A DNA stretch of 38,618 nt, taken from positions 1-38,618 of the forward strand of contig NZ_JAALEG010000062.1 of the NCBI RefSeq assembly GCF_011058165.1. Direction: 5' to 3'. The DNA comes from Rhodococcus aetherivorans (GTDB lineage Bacteria > Actinomycetota > Actinomycetes > Mycobacteriales > Mycobacteriaceae). The translations under genes and the position numbers were made by a program. This document shows positions 27,509 through 34,505 of the stretch, in pieces. Position 1 is the stretch's first letter; every line of letters starts with the position of its first letter. The notes below the pieces were generated by a model, which worked only from the letters and a program-made list of their open reading frames with translations, ran no database searches and was not told where the DNA came from.

Positions 27509-29722
27509 CTATACGCCAAGTACTCGCAGACGTGGCTCTTTCTTGTCGGGGTTCGCGACTCGCTCGTAGATTGCGGCCAGTACGTCCGGCGCATCATCGT
27601 GCTTGTTCTTGCCCTTCTTCTGATACGTCATCAGCTGCTTGTAAAATTCCGGATAGCGATGCTTCCAGTTGTAGGGCATCATGACGTGCTTGTTCACCCA
27701 GGCGCTGGACGCGAGGATGCGGGCCTCCTTGTTGCCAGTCTGGGCCACCCATTTGACGACGCACCGCTTGTTGCCGTGTACGTCCTGCAGGATTCGCTCG
27801 ATATTGCGGGCGAAGCCACGACCGCCGTTGTTGCTCTCGATGGTGGCTTCGTTGATTTCGTCCGCGTCCAACATCGCCGCGACGCTCGATTCCGTCGTCT
27901 CCATAGCCTCATCGGTCATCACCACGTCCGTGACGTAGACGTTGCCCTCATGCTCGATGTAGTCGACGCTGCAGAGGAAGTCGGCGCCCGTGTCGGCCGT
28001 GTCGGTGTAGTTCCACCGCTTGTGCTGGCCTTCAGGCAGTGACTCGTAGACAGTGAAGTCGCTGAACAGGCGGCCCTTGATGTCGATCGGCTGCTGGTTG
28101 TAGTTGGCCTCGACGATGTCGCGGTTCATCTCCTTGGTCTTGAGGTCGTAGTCGGGGCGGTTCAAGATCGATTCGCACAGCATGGTGCCGTCGTCCTGGA
28201 CAGCCTTGTAGGTGATGAGCTCGACGTCTTCGTACGAGGCGAGCACCCGTCCGGCGAGGTCATCGGTCGACCACCGGGTCATGATGATGATGACTTTCCA
28301 GTCGTGGCCCTCGGTACGCTGCATCATCGTGTTGCAATTGTGAGTTAGGACGCCATTGGCAAAGTAGTTGTGATTTCCTTCGACTTCGATGTCATAAACT
28401 CTTGAAAGCTCATCCCCCGGTAATCGTGAAACCGATGATATCTGATATGGCAAGAGGCGCAGAGGACTATTAGATTCGACTCCACGTTGTTGTTGCGGTC
28501 GCGATCCAGATGATGCACATGCAGCTTCTGCGTCCTGCGGCATTTCGCACAACACGGGTGCTGCTGCTTCAACCGGCCCCTGACACCGGCCCAGTTGCCG
28601 AGTCGACTGAGATGCATCTTCGACCCGTCCTTGTAGTTCCAGTGGTTCACACCTGACATTCTTTGACTCGTTGCCGCTCTCTTGCAATCCATAGAGCAGT
28701 AGGTGCTTCTCGCCCTTGGCGGCTGGTAGGACTTCCCACACATCGGGCAAGTCTTCAAGCTGAACTTCGTATTGCCCACTCGTGCTTTGCTGTTCGCCAT
28801 GTTGGCGCACGTCGTCGAGCAGTACATGCCCTTGGACTTCAAACGGATTGCCCTCAGTGCCGCCTGTCGGTCTACCATCTTGTCCGCGCCACAGTTCGAG
28901 CAGGATATCTTTAAGTTCGAGGTACCCTCTATCGGTATAAAATCTATGTTCGGGTGTCGCAGTAATTTCTCTGCCATCGTTGAGAGTGATTTTATAGCAC
29001 TGCTTTTCGCTGCCGTGCGTTCGTTTAACCTTTCCTACCTCTATTTTATTGGACTTAAGATTGTAGGACAATACCTTATCGTCCACTTTCAGTGTTTTTA
29101 TTGCCCTTTTTCCACTGGGAGTATCGACCAAGGTGTCCTCGTGAACACAGAGCCAATCCCAGTGCTTTTCGAGCACCAGCGCGCTATAGGCTTCCTCGGC
29201 GTTCTTGATGATGTCGTCGATGAGTATGACGTTGGCGCCGAAGCCGGTGGCCGTTCCTGTGGGTGAGGTGGCCAGGTAGTTCTTCTGGTTATTTCCGTCC
29301 AGCGACCAGATGCTGGCGGAAGCCTCGCCGTACTTGACCTGCGTGCCTGGGAAGATGTCGCGGAACACCGGCCGGCCGCCGGCGCTGCGTTCCTCAATCG
29401 TGTTGCGAACCTGGCGGGCGAAGGTTGTCGACAGCGTCTCGTTGTAGGAGCCGGTCATCACCTTGAGCCGGTTATTTCTCCCGAACAGCCACTCCGTGAA
29501 GTTCTTTGCCGTGAAACTCTTGGCATGGCGCGGTGGCATATTGATGACGAGGAAGCGCCTTTCGTTCTGCTCCATGAACGCCTGCAGGCGGTCGCAGACA
29601 TCCCGCAGATAGGTGCGCTCGTCAGCGTAGAACTCGCCGTAGAGAGTCTGGCAATAGTCGTAGAAATAGCGCCGGGCTAGCTCAAGCTGGGCCTCGCGCC
29701 GGACGAGATCGAGCCCATCCAT
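27509..29722 (-). CDS. Terminase large subunit interrupted by an intein
   Basis: 737 aa including a 271-aa intein; the spliced enzyme would be about 466 aa, normal for the family. ATPase motifs: MPPRHAKS (Walker A-like, Lys68) and ANVILIDD (Walker B, Asp169-Asp170), then, after the intein, MTRWSTDDLAGR (coupling motif III). Nuclease motifs: CSVDYIEHEGNVYVTD, ATIESNNGGRGFARNIE and KHDDAPDVLA. The enzyme pumps DNA into proheads and cuts it. ATG 29722 overlaps the stop of the small subunit gene; a GTG at 29725 is directly adjacent. The intein sits between Walker B and motif III, a conserved site where inteins commonly insert. Confidence 0.93.
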   Translation of the reverse strand: MDGLDLVRREAQLELARRYFYDYCQTLYGEFYADERTYLRDVCDRLQAFMEQNERRFLVINMPPRHAKSFTAKNFTEWLFGRNNRLKVMTGSYNETLSTTFARQVRNTIEERSAGGRPVFRDIFPGTQVKYGEASASIWSLDGNNQKNYLATSPTGTATGFGANVILIDDIIKNAEEAYSALVLEKHWDWLCVHEDTLVDTPSGKRAIKTLKVDDKVLSYNLKSNKIEVGKVKRTHGSEKQCYKITLNDGREITATPEHRFYTDRGYLELKDILLELWRGQDGRPTGGTEGNPFEVQGHVLLDDVRQHGEQQSTSGQYEVQLEDLPDVWEVLPAAKGEKHLLLYGLQESGNESKNVRCEPLELQGRVEDASQSTRQLGRCQGPVEAAAPVLCEMPQDAEAACASSGSRPQQQRGVESNSPLRLLPYQISSVSRLPGDELSRVYDIEVEGNHNYFANGVLTHNCNTMMQRTEGHDWKVIIIMTRWSTDDLAGRVLASYEDVELITYKAVQDDGTMLCESILNRPDYDLKTKEMNRDIVEANYNQQPIDIKGRLFSDFTVYESLPEGQHKRWNYTDTADTGADFLCSVDYIEHEGNVYVTDVVMTDEAMETTESSVAAMLDADEINEATIESNNGGRGFARNIERILQDVHGNKRCVVKWVAQTGNKEARILASSAWVNKHVMMPYNWKHRYPEFYKQLMTYQKKGKNKHDDAPDVLAAIYERVANPDKKEPRLRVLGV
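28337..29149 (-). other. Intein within the terminase gene (Cys192-Asn462)
   Basis: Splicing blocks are visible: block A starts CVHEDTLVDTPSGKRAIKTL at Cys192, block B is GREITATPEHRFYTDRGYLE, blocks F/G are VYDIEVEGNHNYFANGVLTHN ending at His461-Asn462, and the +1 extein residue is Cys. All catalytic residues for class 1 splicing are present. The central 150 residues in the terminase frame (LLELWRGQDGRPTGG onward) show no endonuclease motif, yet contain no stop over 450 bases. An HNH endonuclease lies there in another frame. Confidence 0.9.
28345..28977 (-). CDS. HNH endonuclease nested out of frame in the intein
   Basis: 210 aa, in the +1 frame relative to the terminase. Two Cys4 zinc modules (Cys26/29/53/57 and Cys77/80/94/98) precede the HNH motif: CAKC, then KLHVHHLDRDRNNNVESNLI (His153-His156), LCASCHIRYH (Cys173/176, His177). 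It is an intact homing endonuclease by motif content. Its first 25 codons overlap intein block B and its last 25 overlap blocks F/G; it stops 8 bases before the intein ends. ATG 28977 is the first start in the frame; no ribosome binding site is obvious, so expression may need internal initiation or a +1 shift. It probably drives homing of the intein. Confidence 0.85.
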   Translation of the reverse strand: MAEKLLRHPNIDFIPIEGTSNLKISCSNCGADKMVDRQAALRAIRLKSKGMYCSTTCANMANSKARVGNTKFSLKTCPMCGKSYQPPRARSTYCSMDCKRAATSQRMSGVNHWNYKDGSKMHLSRLGNWAGVRGRLKQQHPCCAKCRRTQKLHVHHLDRDRNNNVESNLIVLCASCHIRYHRFHDYRGMSFQEFMTSKSKEITTTLPMAS

Positions 29723-30258
29723 CACTTCCCGGACGCGAGCTTCCTTAGTTCTTCAGTTGTCAGACCGCTATAGGCATTGATTGACTCGCCGGCAGTGGTG
29801 TGGTCGATTTCCTGGCGGTCCTTCCACTGCGCGTTATTCTTCAGCCAGAAGATGGACGGGGTCGCAGGTGCCTCTCCAGATAGCATCCGCTCCTCGACCT
29901 GCTCGTTGATACGAGCCTTGGCGTCTTTTATTGCGTCGGAAAACTTGTCACCAGATTGGTCGGTGTCGTCTCGGTCGTCGTACTTGCCAGACTCGTAGTC
30001 GATGAGGGTATCGCGGGTGGTACGGAGTGCCCTGGCCAGGCCAAGCACGGTGTACGGCCGCTGCTCGGTCATGACTTCGCGGGTAACCCAGTTGGTAGAG
30101 CCGTCCTGCTTGACGCCATCTTCCACGCGCCGCATTTCAGTGTGCGGGTCACAGGAATTGAAATAGGTCTCGATCTGCGCTTTCAAATCAGCGACTGTCG
30201 CGAACTTTAGCGGGCGACCGCCTTTATTCTTTTCTTCTTGTTCTGCAATGTCTGCCAT
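29722..30258 (-). CDS. Terminase small subunit
   Basis: 178 aa. KGGRPLKFATVADLKAQIETYFNSC (N-terminal helix), then YTVLGLARALRTTRDTLIDYE (HTH), KDAKARINEQVEERML and SIFWLKNNAQWKDRQEIDHT near the end: the standard pattern of phage terminase small subunits that recognise packaging sites. It overlaps the large subunit gene start. The pac or cos site probably lies in or near this gene but I cannot locate it. Confidence 0.85.
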   Translation of the reverse strand: MADIAEQEEKNKGGRPLKFATVADLKAQIETYFNSCDPHTEMRRVEDGVKQDGSTNWVTREVMTEQRPYTVLGLARALRTTRDTLIDYESGKYDDRDDTDQSGDKFSDAIKDAKARINEQVEERMLSGEAPATPSIFWLKNNAQWKDRQEIDHTTAGESINAYSGLTTEELRKLASGK

Positions 30259-30298
30259 ATGCCACTAGAATACGACAGAGGCGCATTTACGTCCATAA

Positions 30299-31006
30299 TC
30301 ACCCCACGATTTCATCCTTGCCTTCGTCTTCGCCATTCGGCCTCCTATTCGCTTCCATCTGGCGTTGGAGCTCCTTCGATCTATCCCACTTCTTCTTGAG
30401 TTTCGACACGCGTTTATGCATCCGCCGCAACTTCCGCCCCGAGACGACGTCGCCACCGGGTATGCGGCGTGCCCACTCCTCCCCTGCAGCGTCCGAGAAG
30501 GTGAGATAGCACTTGTACATGCCAGTCGGCATCTCAGCGATGAACCAGTCGACGAACCCCTCCTCGCCAGGGCTGAGTTTATTGATATTCCCAGTCTGAT
30601 CATCGTGCTTAATTTTTCTATAGCTGAACGTCTGCGTATGCGACAAAAGGGGCGAGCGCTTCAGATTGATTCCGTTGCGTTCGTCGGCCGGTAGCTTGAT
30701 CCACTTCCAGACCACGGCAGGGTATCGGCGTGGCACCATGACGAGTTTGGGCCTGATGACTGGCAGGTCCCCACTGTTCACCACGTAACCGTCACGCCGG
30801 ATGCCATCTTCTTCTATCCAGCCAGCAACGGTAACCACATGCTTGCGCTCTTCTCTTCGGTGATCTCGGAAAATCACGTACCAAGCGAAGATGAGCGATA
30901 ATCCTGCCATCAGGGCCGACGCCCACTGTCCAGCCGTGCCCCACACGGATGCCCGGAAGGGAAAGGCACAGAGGTCATCGAGAGCGACACAAATCTCGCC
31001 AAACAT
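30299..31006 (-). CDS. Membrane-anchored hypothetical protein
   Basis: 235 aa. Residues about 24-46 (GQWASALMAGLSLIFAWYVIF) are one membrane helix; then a cytoplasmic beta-rich domain with a conserved-looking GYVVNSGDLPV and ADERNGINL..., and a basic C-terminal tail (RKLRRMHKRVSKLKKKWDR). The layout resembles actinobacterial hypothetical proteins often found in prophages. The start is 6 bases after GATACT on the same strand, so the message is probably leaderless. Located just upstream of the terminase genes but with its own promoter; likely accessory. Confidence 0.65.
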   Translation of the reverse strand: MFGEICVALDDLCAFPFRASVWGTAGQWASALMAGLSLIFAWYVIFRDHRREERKHVVTVAGWIEEDGIRRDGYVVNSGDLPVIRPKLVMVPRRYPAVVWKWIKLPADERNGINLKRSPLLSHTQTFSYRKIKHDDQTGNINKLSPGEEGFVDWFIAEMPTGMYKCYLTFSDAAGEEWARRIPGGDVVSGRKLRRMHKRVSKLKKKWDRSKELQRQMEANRRPNGEDEGKDEIVG

Positions 31007-31012
31007 CCGCGC

Positions 31013-31018
31013 AGTATC
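31013..31018 (-). promoter_or_regulatory. -10 box for leaderless transcript
   Basis: GTGCGATACT on the minus strand with GATACT at 31018-31013, 6 bases before the ATG at 31006. The same GTGCGATACT string precedes the Mrr-like gene. No obvious -35. Confidence 0.45.
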
Positions 31019-31023
31019 GCACC

Positions 31024-31368
31024 TCAGCGCTCATCGAGTGATCTTGAGCGGCACGACTCCCCGAGAGCCGGCGTAAACACCACGTCACCGCACGTCCGGC
31101 AAGTATGCGTCCGGTGTATCTTCCCGCAATCGCAAGCCTGGATGCCGACTAGCACCTTGCGTGGTCCGAGGCAGTGGCCGTTCGTGCAGTGCGACGGTGC
31201 CCGCTCTGCCCAGCCTGCAGGTGCGCGGTAGAGGCCTGCCATCTCTCGAACATACGTGCGATACGGGTGATAGGGTAGCCCAGGTGGGCGGCGGAGGCCC
31301 CTAGCGGCTTCGGGAAGCGTCGCCCACCACCCTTGACAATTTCGATACCACCCCGGCTTTTTGGGCAC
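31024..31368 (-). CDS. Zinc-ribbon-like hypothetical protein
   Basis: 114 aa with a GTG start. The C-terminal half has CTNGHCLGPRKVLVGIQACDCG and HTCRTCGDVVFTPALGESC: paired cysteines and histidines as in small zinc-binding proteins common in mycolic-acid-containing actinobacteria and their phages. The N-terminal half is Pro/Arg/Tyr-rich, without clear fold. It precedes the membrane protein gene by 17 bases. Function unknown. Confidence 0.55.
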   Translation of the reverse strand: MPKKPGWYRNCQGWWATLPEAARGLRRPPGLPYHPYRTYVREMAGLYRAPAGWAERAPSHCTNGHCLGPRKVLVGIQACDCGKIHRTHTCRTCGDVVFTPALGESCRSRSLDER

Positions 31369-31423
31369 TCGTATGGTAATTAGACCATCATTTTCAGTAG
31401 TAGTTCGTCAATAGCGATTTGTA

Positions 31424-31452
31424 TTGACTTTTGGTACAATCCATGATACTAT
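31424..31452 (+). promoter_or_regulatory. Strong sigma70-type promoter
   Basis: TTGACT (31424-31429), 17-base spacer, TACTAT (31447-31452), in an AT-rich stretch that stands out from the surrounding GC-rich sequence. It reads into a 50-codon gene starting at 31486. This is the best consensus promoter in the window. Confidence 0.8.
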
Positions 31453-31485
31453 ATATACATAAAGCTAAATCAGGAAACACAAAAC

Positions 31486-31638
31486 ATGAACCCCATCAAA
31501 GTAACCCGCGACAACAAGCTAGACATTATCGAAACCGCCAAGTTCTACCTTACGGTCAAAACCCAGCAGCACGTCCCTGCCATCCTTGACCGCATCGACA
31601 ACTTCTTCGAGACTCAGGCCGGCACGTACGCTCGCTAG
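31486..31638 (+). CDS. Small protein under strong promoter, 50 aa
   Basis: ATG 31486 is preceded by CAGGAAACA (AGGA about 10 bases upstream) and by a near-consensus promoter. Peptide MNPIKVTRDNKLDIIETAKF continues as a helical, charged sequence ending QAGTYAR. It is the only plus-strand gene between the terminase group and the ATG-distal early genes, and it converges on the HEPN gene. No family recognised. Strong promoter plus tiny product suggests a regulator, an inhibitor of a host protein, or an antitoxin; the last is attractive beside the HEPN gene but is speculation. Confidence 0.6.
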   Translation: MNPIKVTRDNKLDIIETAKFYLTVKTQQHVPAILDRIDNFFETQAGTYAR

Positions 31639-31672
31639 GAACCTGGTACCGCACGCTCGGTTCTCTCAGGCT

Positions 31673-32764
31673 TTACTGTCTCCGGGAAATGACCCCAATT
31701 ACCTCACCGCCCTTAACGATTTTGCCCTCGTGTGCAAAGATCTTCGACACTACGCCGTCCACTTCAGACATGACAGTCAGATCGACTCCGTCGACTGACA
31801 AGTCGAATAGAGGATGATCTCTTCGCACGAACTCGCCTTCCACATTATTCCAAAGGCTGATCATCGCCAGCTGAACTGATGGCTTCAAGGGCGGCACTAC
31901 TATAGCTTTTTCGTTAGCAGAAAATTCCGTATCGTACGCCTCGTTGAAATCCGTCGCATAAGATATCCGATGCTCATCGAATCCCTGGCGCTTCTGCCAG
32001 AACGAACATAGTGCATTCCCAGGCTCAATTTGATCGCCATACTTTACGATCGCCTCGGTTATCATTCCATCAGACGGCGCCTTCAACCTGGCGATTCGAT
32101 CGCCGAGACGAACCGATAAGAATACCTCGCCTTCCCTGATCGCTTCATGACCCACAGTATAAATTTCATTCCAACGATCAACAACGATAGGCCCGTAGTA
32201 ACCCTCAAAATAGGGTAATGTGAGGCGCGACCCTGGCGTTATTCCTGCAGTCTCCGCTAGAAGACGCTCGGTCGCCATCCTATCCTGAATCTCAGTCTCA
32301 AGATGAAAAAGGACGGGCCACATCCCTTTGAGGGTCACATTCTGACTTTCTAGCCAGAAACGCATGACATCTCTCTGCATTGCCCTGATCTCCAGAGACA
32401 GATCTTTAAGTCCAAGCTCTGCATAGAGAAGAGCAGCAGTATCAAGCATCCGATGGGTAGAGTAGTAGTGCACATCTTCCATGTGCGCCCAATTATTTCG
32501 ATGGTAGCGAAGCTCGCTTGCAAGTGCTCTTTGGTATGGCCCCCATATATAGCCTCGCGATTCCAGTATGCTGTACGACAGAAGCTCAAGCGCGACCGCG
32601 ACGTCGCCGCGACCTAGTCGCAGTTCCGTCCTTCTGTCATTTCGTGCGCGTAGTTCCTCCACCCAGCGGGTACCAACAGCCTTCTCAAGGTATTGGTTGA
32701 GGACCACACCCATCCTCTGGAGTACCTTGCCGATGACCCCGTGGTAGTACTCTTGCCCGTCCAA
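31673..32764 (-). CDS. Swt1-like HEPN protein with degenerate lipoyl-like domain
   Basis: 363 aa. TTG start with GAGGAGG upstream. Residues 1-120 resemble the Swt1-type HEPN domain: YIWGPYQRALASELRYHRNNWAH (RxxxxH, Arg89-His94), then STHRMLDTAALLYAELG. HEPN proteins are often RNases in defence and toxin systems. Residues about 205-255 (RLKAPSDGMITEAIVKYGDQ) are a first barrel-sandwich hybrid segment. Residues 287-360 align with E2 lipoyl domains (PPLKPSVQLAMISLW...EGEFVRRDHPLFDLS...DGVVSKIFAHEGKIVKGGEV), but the lipoyl lysine of the STDKVD turn is replaced: SVDGVD, Gly326. The combination is unfamiliar to me. Composition is less GC-rich than its neighbours. Confidence 0.75.
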   Translation of the reverse strand: MDGQEYYHGVIGKVLQRMGVVLNQYLEKAVGTRWVEELRARNDRRTELRLGRGDVAVALELLSYSILESRGYIWGPYQRALASELRYHRNNWAHMEDVHYYSTHRMLDTAALLYAELGLKDLSLEIRAMQRDVMRFWLESQNVTLKGMWPVLFHLETEIQDRMATERLLAETAGITPGSRLTLPYFEGYYGPIVVDRWNEIYTVGHEAIREGEVFLSVRLGDRIARLKAPSDGMITEAIVKYGDQIEPGNALCSFWQKRQGFDEHRISYATDFNEAYDTEFSANEKAIVVPPLKPSVQLAMISLWNNVEGEFVRRDHPLFDLSVDGVDLTVMSEVDGVVSKIFAHEGKIVKGGEVIGVISRRQ

Positions 32765-32830
32765 CTGTCCTCCTCGCGCACTACCTACCCAGCTTCGCTC
32801 CAGAGGATTGATTAAACCGCATCGGCACCG

Positions 32831-33014
32831 CTAGAACCTGCAGTCGCAGGCGATGTCCCAGTCCGGTCGCTCCGGCATGGACCGCTCAATGAATCGCTCC
32901 AGGACGTTGGTTAGAGCACGTCTGCGCGGCTTTAGGCGTCAAGCCGGCCATCGACTCATGTCTGCGCGTTGCGGCGTCCTGGACGGTCTTACGTAGGGTT
33001 TGGTAGTCAATCAC
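32831..33014 (-). pseudogene. Frame-disrupted small gene
   Basis: GTG 33014 overlaps the stop of the preceding gene (GTGA) and reads IDYQTLRKTVQDAATRRHES and on for 42 codons. Near its end a different frame takes over with coding-like sequence, RALTNVLERFIERSMPERPD, ending at 32831. Removing four bases in the region read as GCGCAGACGT would join both parts smoothly. Either a frameshift mutation, a sequencing error or a recoding site; mutation is simplest. Confidence 0.45.
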
Positions 33015-33388
33015 GACTCACCGCCAGCCCAAGCCTCAATCTTCGCCCGTAGCTCATCCCTCACCTCATTTCGCGCCGCTGGCCGGACACTCCGGTTCGG
33101 GTCTTTGGAGAAGCCGTCTACTGGTTCGTTGGGGCCGATGAGGTCGAGGAGGTGCTTGGTGGCGTGGGCTTCGGCTTCTTGATTGATTAGGCCATACATG
33201 AATATCGCCTGCGGTAGCCCCTCTGTCATTTGAGGCTCTGACTCCTTAGCCCAGAGTCCGTAGGTGTTGTACGGAGGGTTGACTGTAAGTTTGAAGCCAG
33301 CCGACTCCATGAATGCGATTACTTCATCGCCGCCAGCTCTCTTGCGCAGCACATCTTCACTCTTTGCTGGGGGTTGTGGTTGGCTCAT
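33011..33388 (-). CDS. Hypothetical protein, 125 aa
   Basis: Not recognised. Mixed alpha/beta composition: KSEDVLRKRAGGDEVIAFME (N-terminal helix), a central FKLTVNPPYNTYGLW, a helix with EAEAHATKHLLDLIG, and a charged C-terminal helix ARNEVRDELRAKIEAWAG. It overlaps both neighbours by 4 bases, so it is part of a coupled minus-strand operon. Confidence 0.6.
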   Translation of the reverse strand: MSQPQPPAKSEDVLRKRAGGDEVIAFMESAGFKLTVNPPYNTYGLWAKESEPQMTEGLPQAIFMYGLINQEAEAHATKHLLDLIGPNEPVDGFSKDPNRSVRPAARNEVRDELRAKIEAWAGGES

Positions 33389-33618
33389 GATAGCCCCACA
33401 ATCTCTAGCTTGCTATGATCGCGGAACTTCCAATACTTCAGCGTGTAGTTAGGAGTCCACACACGAAGCGGTTTACCCTCCTTGGTTTTGAAGTCTACGT
33501 ACTCAATTAGCTCCCAGTTCTTACCCGGCCGGTTCTTCTCATATCCGTCCCAATCATCAGGCCCTAACAGCTTTACCTCGTGCTGGGTGATGCTCGTGAC
33601 TATTGCTTTCTTGCTCAT
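33385..33618 (-). CDS. Hypothetical protein, 77 aa
   Basis: Beta-rich small protein (KAIVTSITQHEVKLLGPDDW, WELIEYVDFKTKEGKPLRVW) that may be a small OB-like or single-barrel fold. ATGA overlaps at both ends. The preceding gene product is a metallopeptidase-like protein. Function unknown. Confidence 0.6.
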   Translation of the reverse strand: MSKKAIVTSITQHEVKLLGPDDWDGYEKNRPGKNWELIEYVDFKTKEGKPLRVWTPNYTLKYWKFRDHSKLEIVGLS

Positions 33619-34505
33619 ACTTCTCCCCCTGCCGGTCGTCCGGCTTCTAAAATTTGATTGTTTCCCTCTCCGATGGTCAACAAGTTCGCAGCGGATACGC
33701 GCATTCCCTTGAGCAGCTTCTCCCCAATGCTGATCGCCTGCTTGCAGTCCTCATCCGGGATGTCCTGGCCTTGTCGCCAGTTCTCGGTGTAGTAGCGGCT
33801 CGCATTCTCGTTCATCAGGTGGGTTAGGCCGGCCATCTTCAGCGCGATGTGTGCTGCCGTCTCGACGACCCACTCAGCTCGTCCTCGGTGCATGTTGTCC
33901 TGATACGTCTCGTTGAACTCAGGCACGGTATGGCCTGCCAGGTAGTGAGCCGCTTCATGCAGCCTGGTCCTGTCCGGCCACTTCGCGATCGGATTGACCG
34001 CGATGCGGTTGGCGTAGGAATACCCCTGGCAATTGCCGTTCACGTGGCGGAACGGCTCTTCCTCGATGCCGTATGTCTCTAGCAGCTGCGGAATGCTGTA
34101 CTCCGGAGACTGGTGCGGTGGCATCTCGTCGCCCTCAGTCTGATTGACGCCGAACCAGCACTTGACGAACGGGAAGCCGACAAGCTTCTCCTCGTACTCG
34201 CCTGTCTCTTCGTTGAGTTCCTTCTTGAAGGCAGGGCGTCGGATGTAGTACGCCTTCTCGCCCATGATGACCGAGCGGTGAAAATCGTCGTTCCACCGTG
34301 GCAGCGTGTTGCCAAACTCGTGGAGACCCTGGGTAGCGAGTAGCGCCATGTTGCCAAGGCTCAGGCGGATCTTGTAGCGATTGTAGGTGTCGTCCATCTC
34401 GCCAGGCATCTTGAGGATCTGCTCAAGCGTGTCGGCGGCGGTGGCGTTCTGAAGGTGCTGTGGTACCTCAGCTTTCGTATAGCGTTTGCGGGTAGTGCGT
34501 TCCAT
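33615..34505 (-). CDS. ArdC-like metallopeptidase (putative antirestriction protein)
   Basis: 296 aa. Zinc protease motif HEAAH at 183-187 in DRTRLHEAAHYLAGHT with a downstream Glu215 (EWVVETAAH) fits the ArdC/ImmA-type gluzincin-like domain found on plasmids and phages. The N-terminal half, with GEKAYYIRRPAF and FPFVKCWFGVNQTEGDEMPP, parallels the ssDNA-binding ArdC N-terminal domain, where a similar F-x-V-x-Q-x-x-G stretch occurs. ArdC proteins protect incoming DNA from restriction. It lies in the operon transcribed early from the 37.95-kb promoter, suitable for protection on entry. Sequence similarity could not be tested. Confidence 0.7.
   Translation of the reverse strand: MERTTRKRYTKAEVPQHLQNATAADTLEQILKMPGEMDDTYNRYKIRLSLGNMALLATQGLHEFGNTLPRWNDDFHRSVIMGEKAYYIRRPAFKKELNEETGEYEEKLVGFPFVKCWFGVNQTEGDEMPPHQSPEYSIPQLLETYGIEEEPFRHVNGNCQGYSYANRIAVNPIAKWPDRTRLHEAAHYLAGHTVPEFNETYQDNMHRGRAEWVVETAAHIALKMAGLTHLMNENASRYYTENWRQGQDIPDEDCKQAISIGEKLLKGMRVSAANLLTIGEGNNQILEAGRPAGGEV

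Noticed and set aside
28345..29149. Ordinary intein with an in-frame homing endonuclease
   Set aside because: The terminase frame shows no endonuclease motif; the HNH protein is in the +1 frame.
8477..30258. Non-actinobacterial host such as Saccharibacteria, considered because some genes are less GC-rich
   Set aside because: The Lsr2 gene, Gp37-like tail protein, leaderless genes and GTG/TTG starts favour an actinobacterial phage.
30265..30603. 112-aa minus-strand reading frame
   Set aside because: It lies inside the membrane protein gene in another frame, is Arg/Ser-rich and has no start signal.
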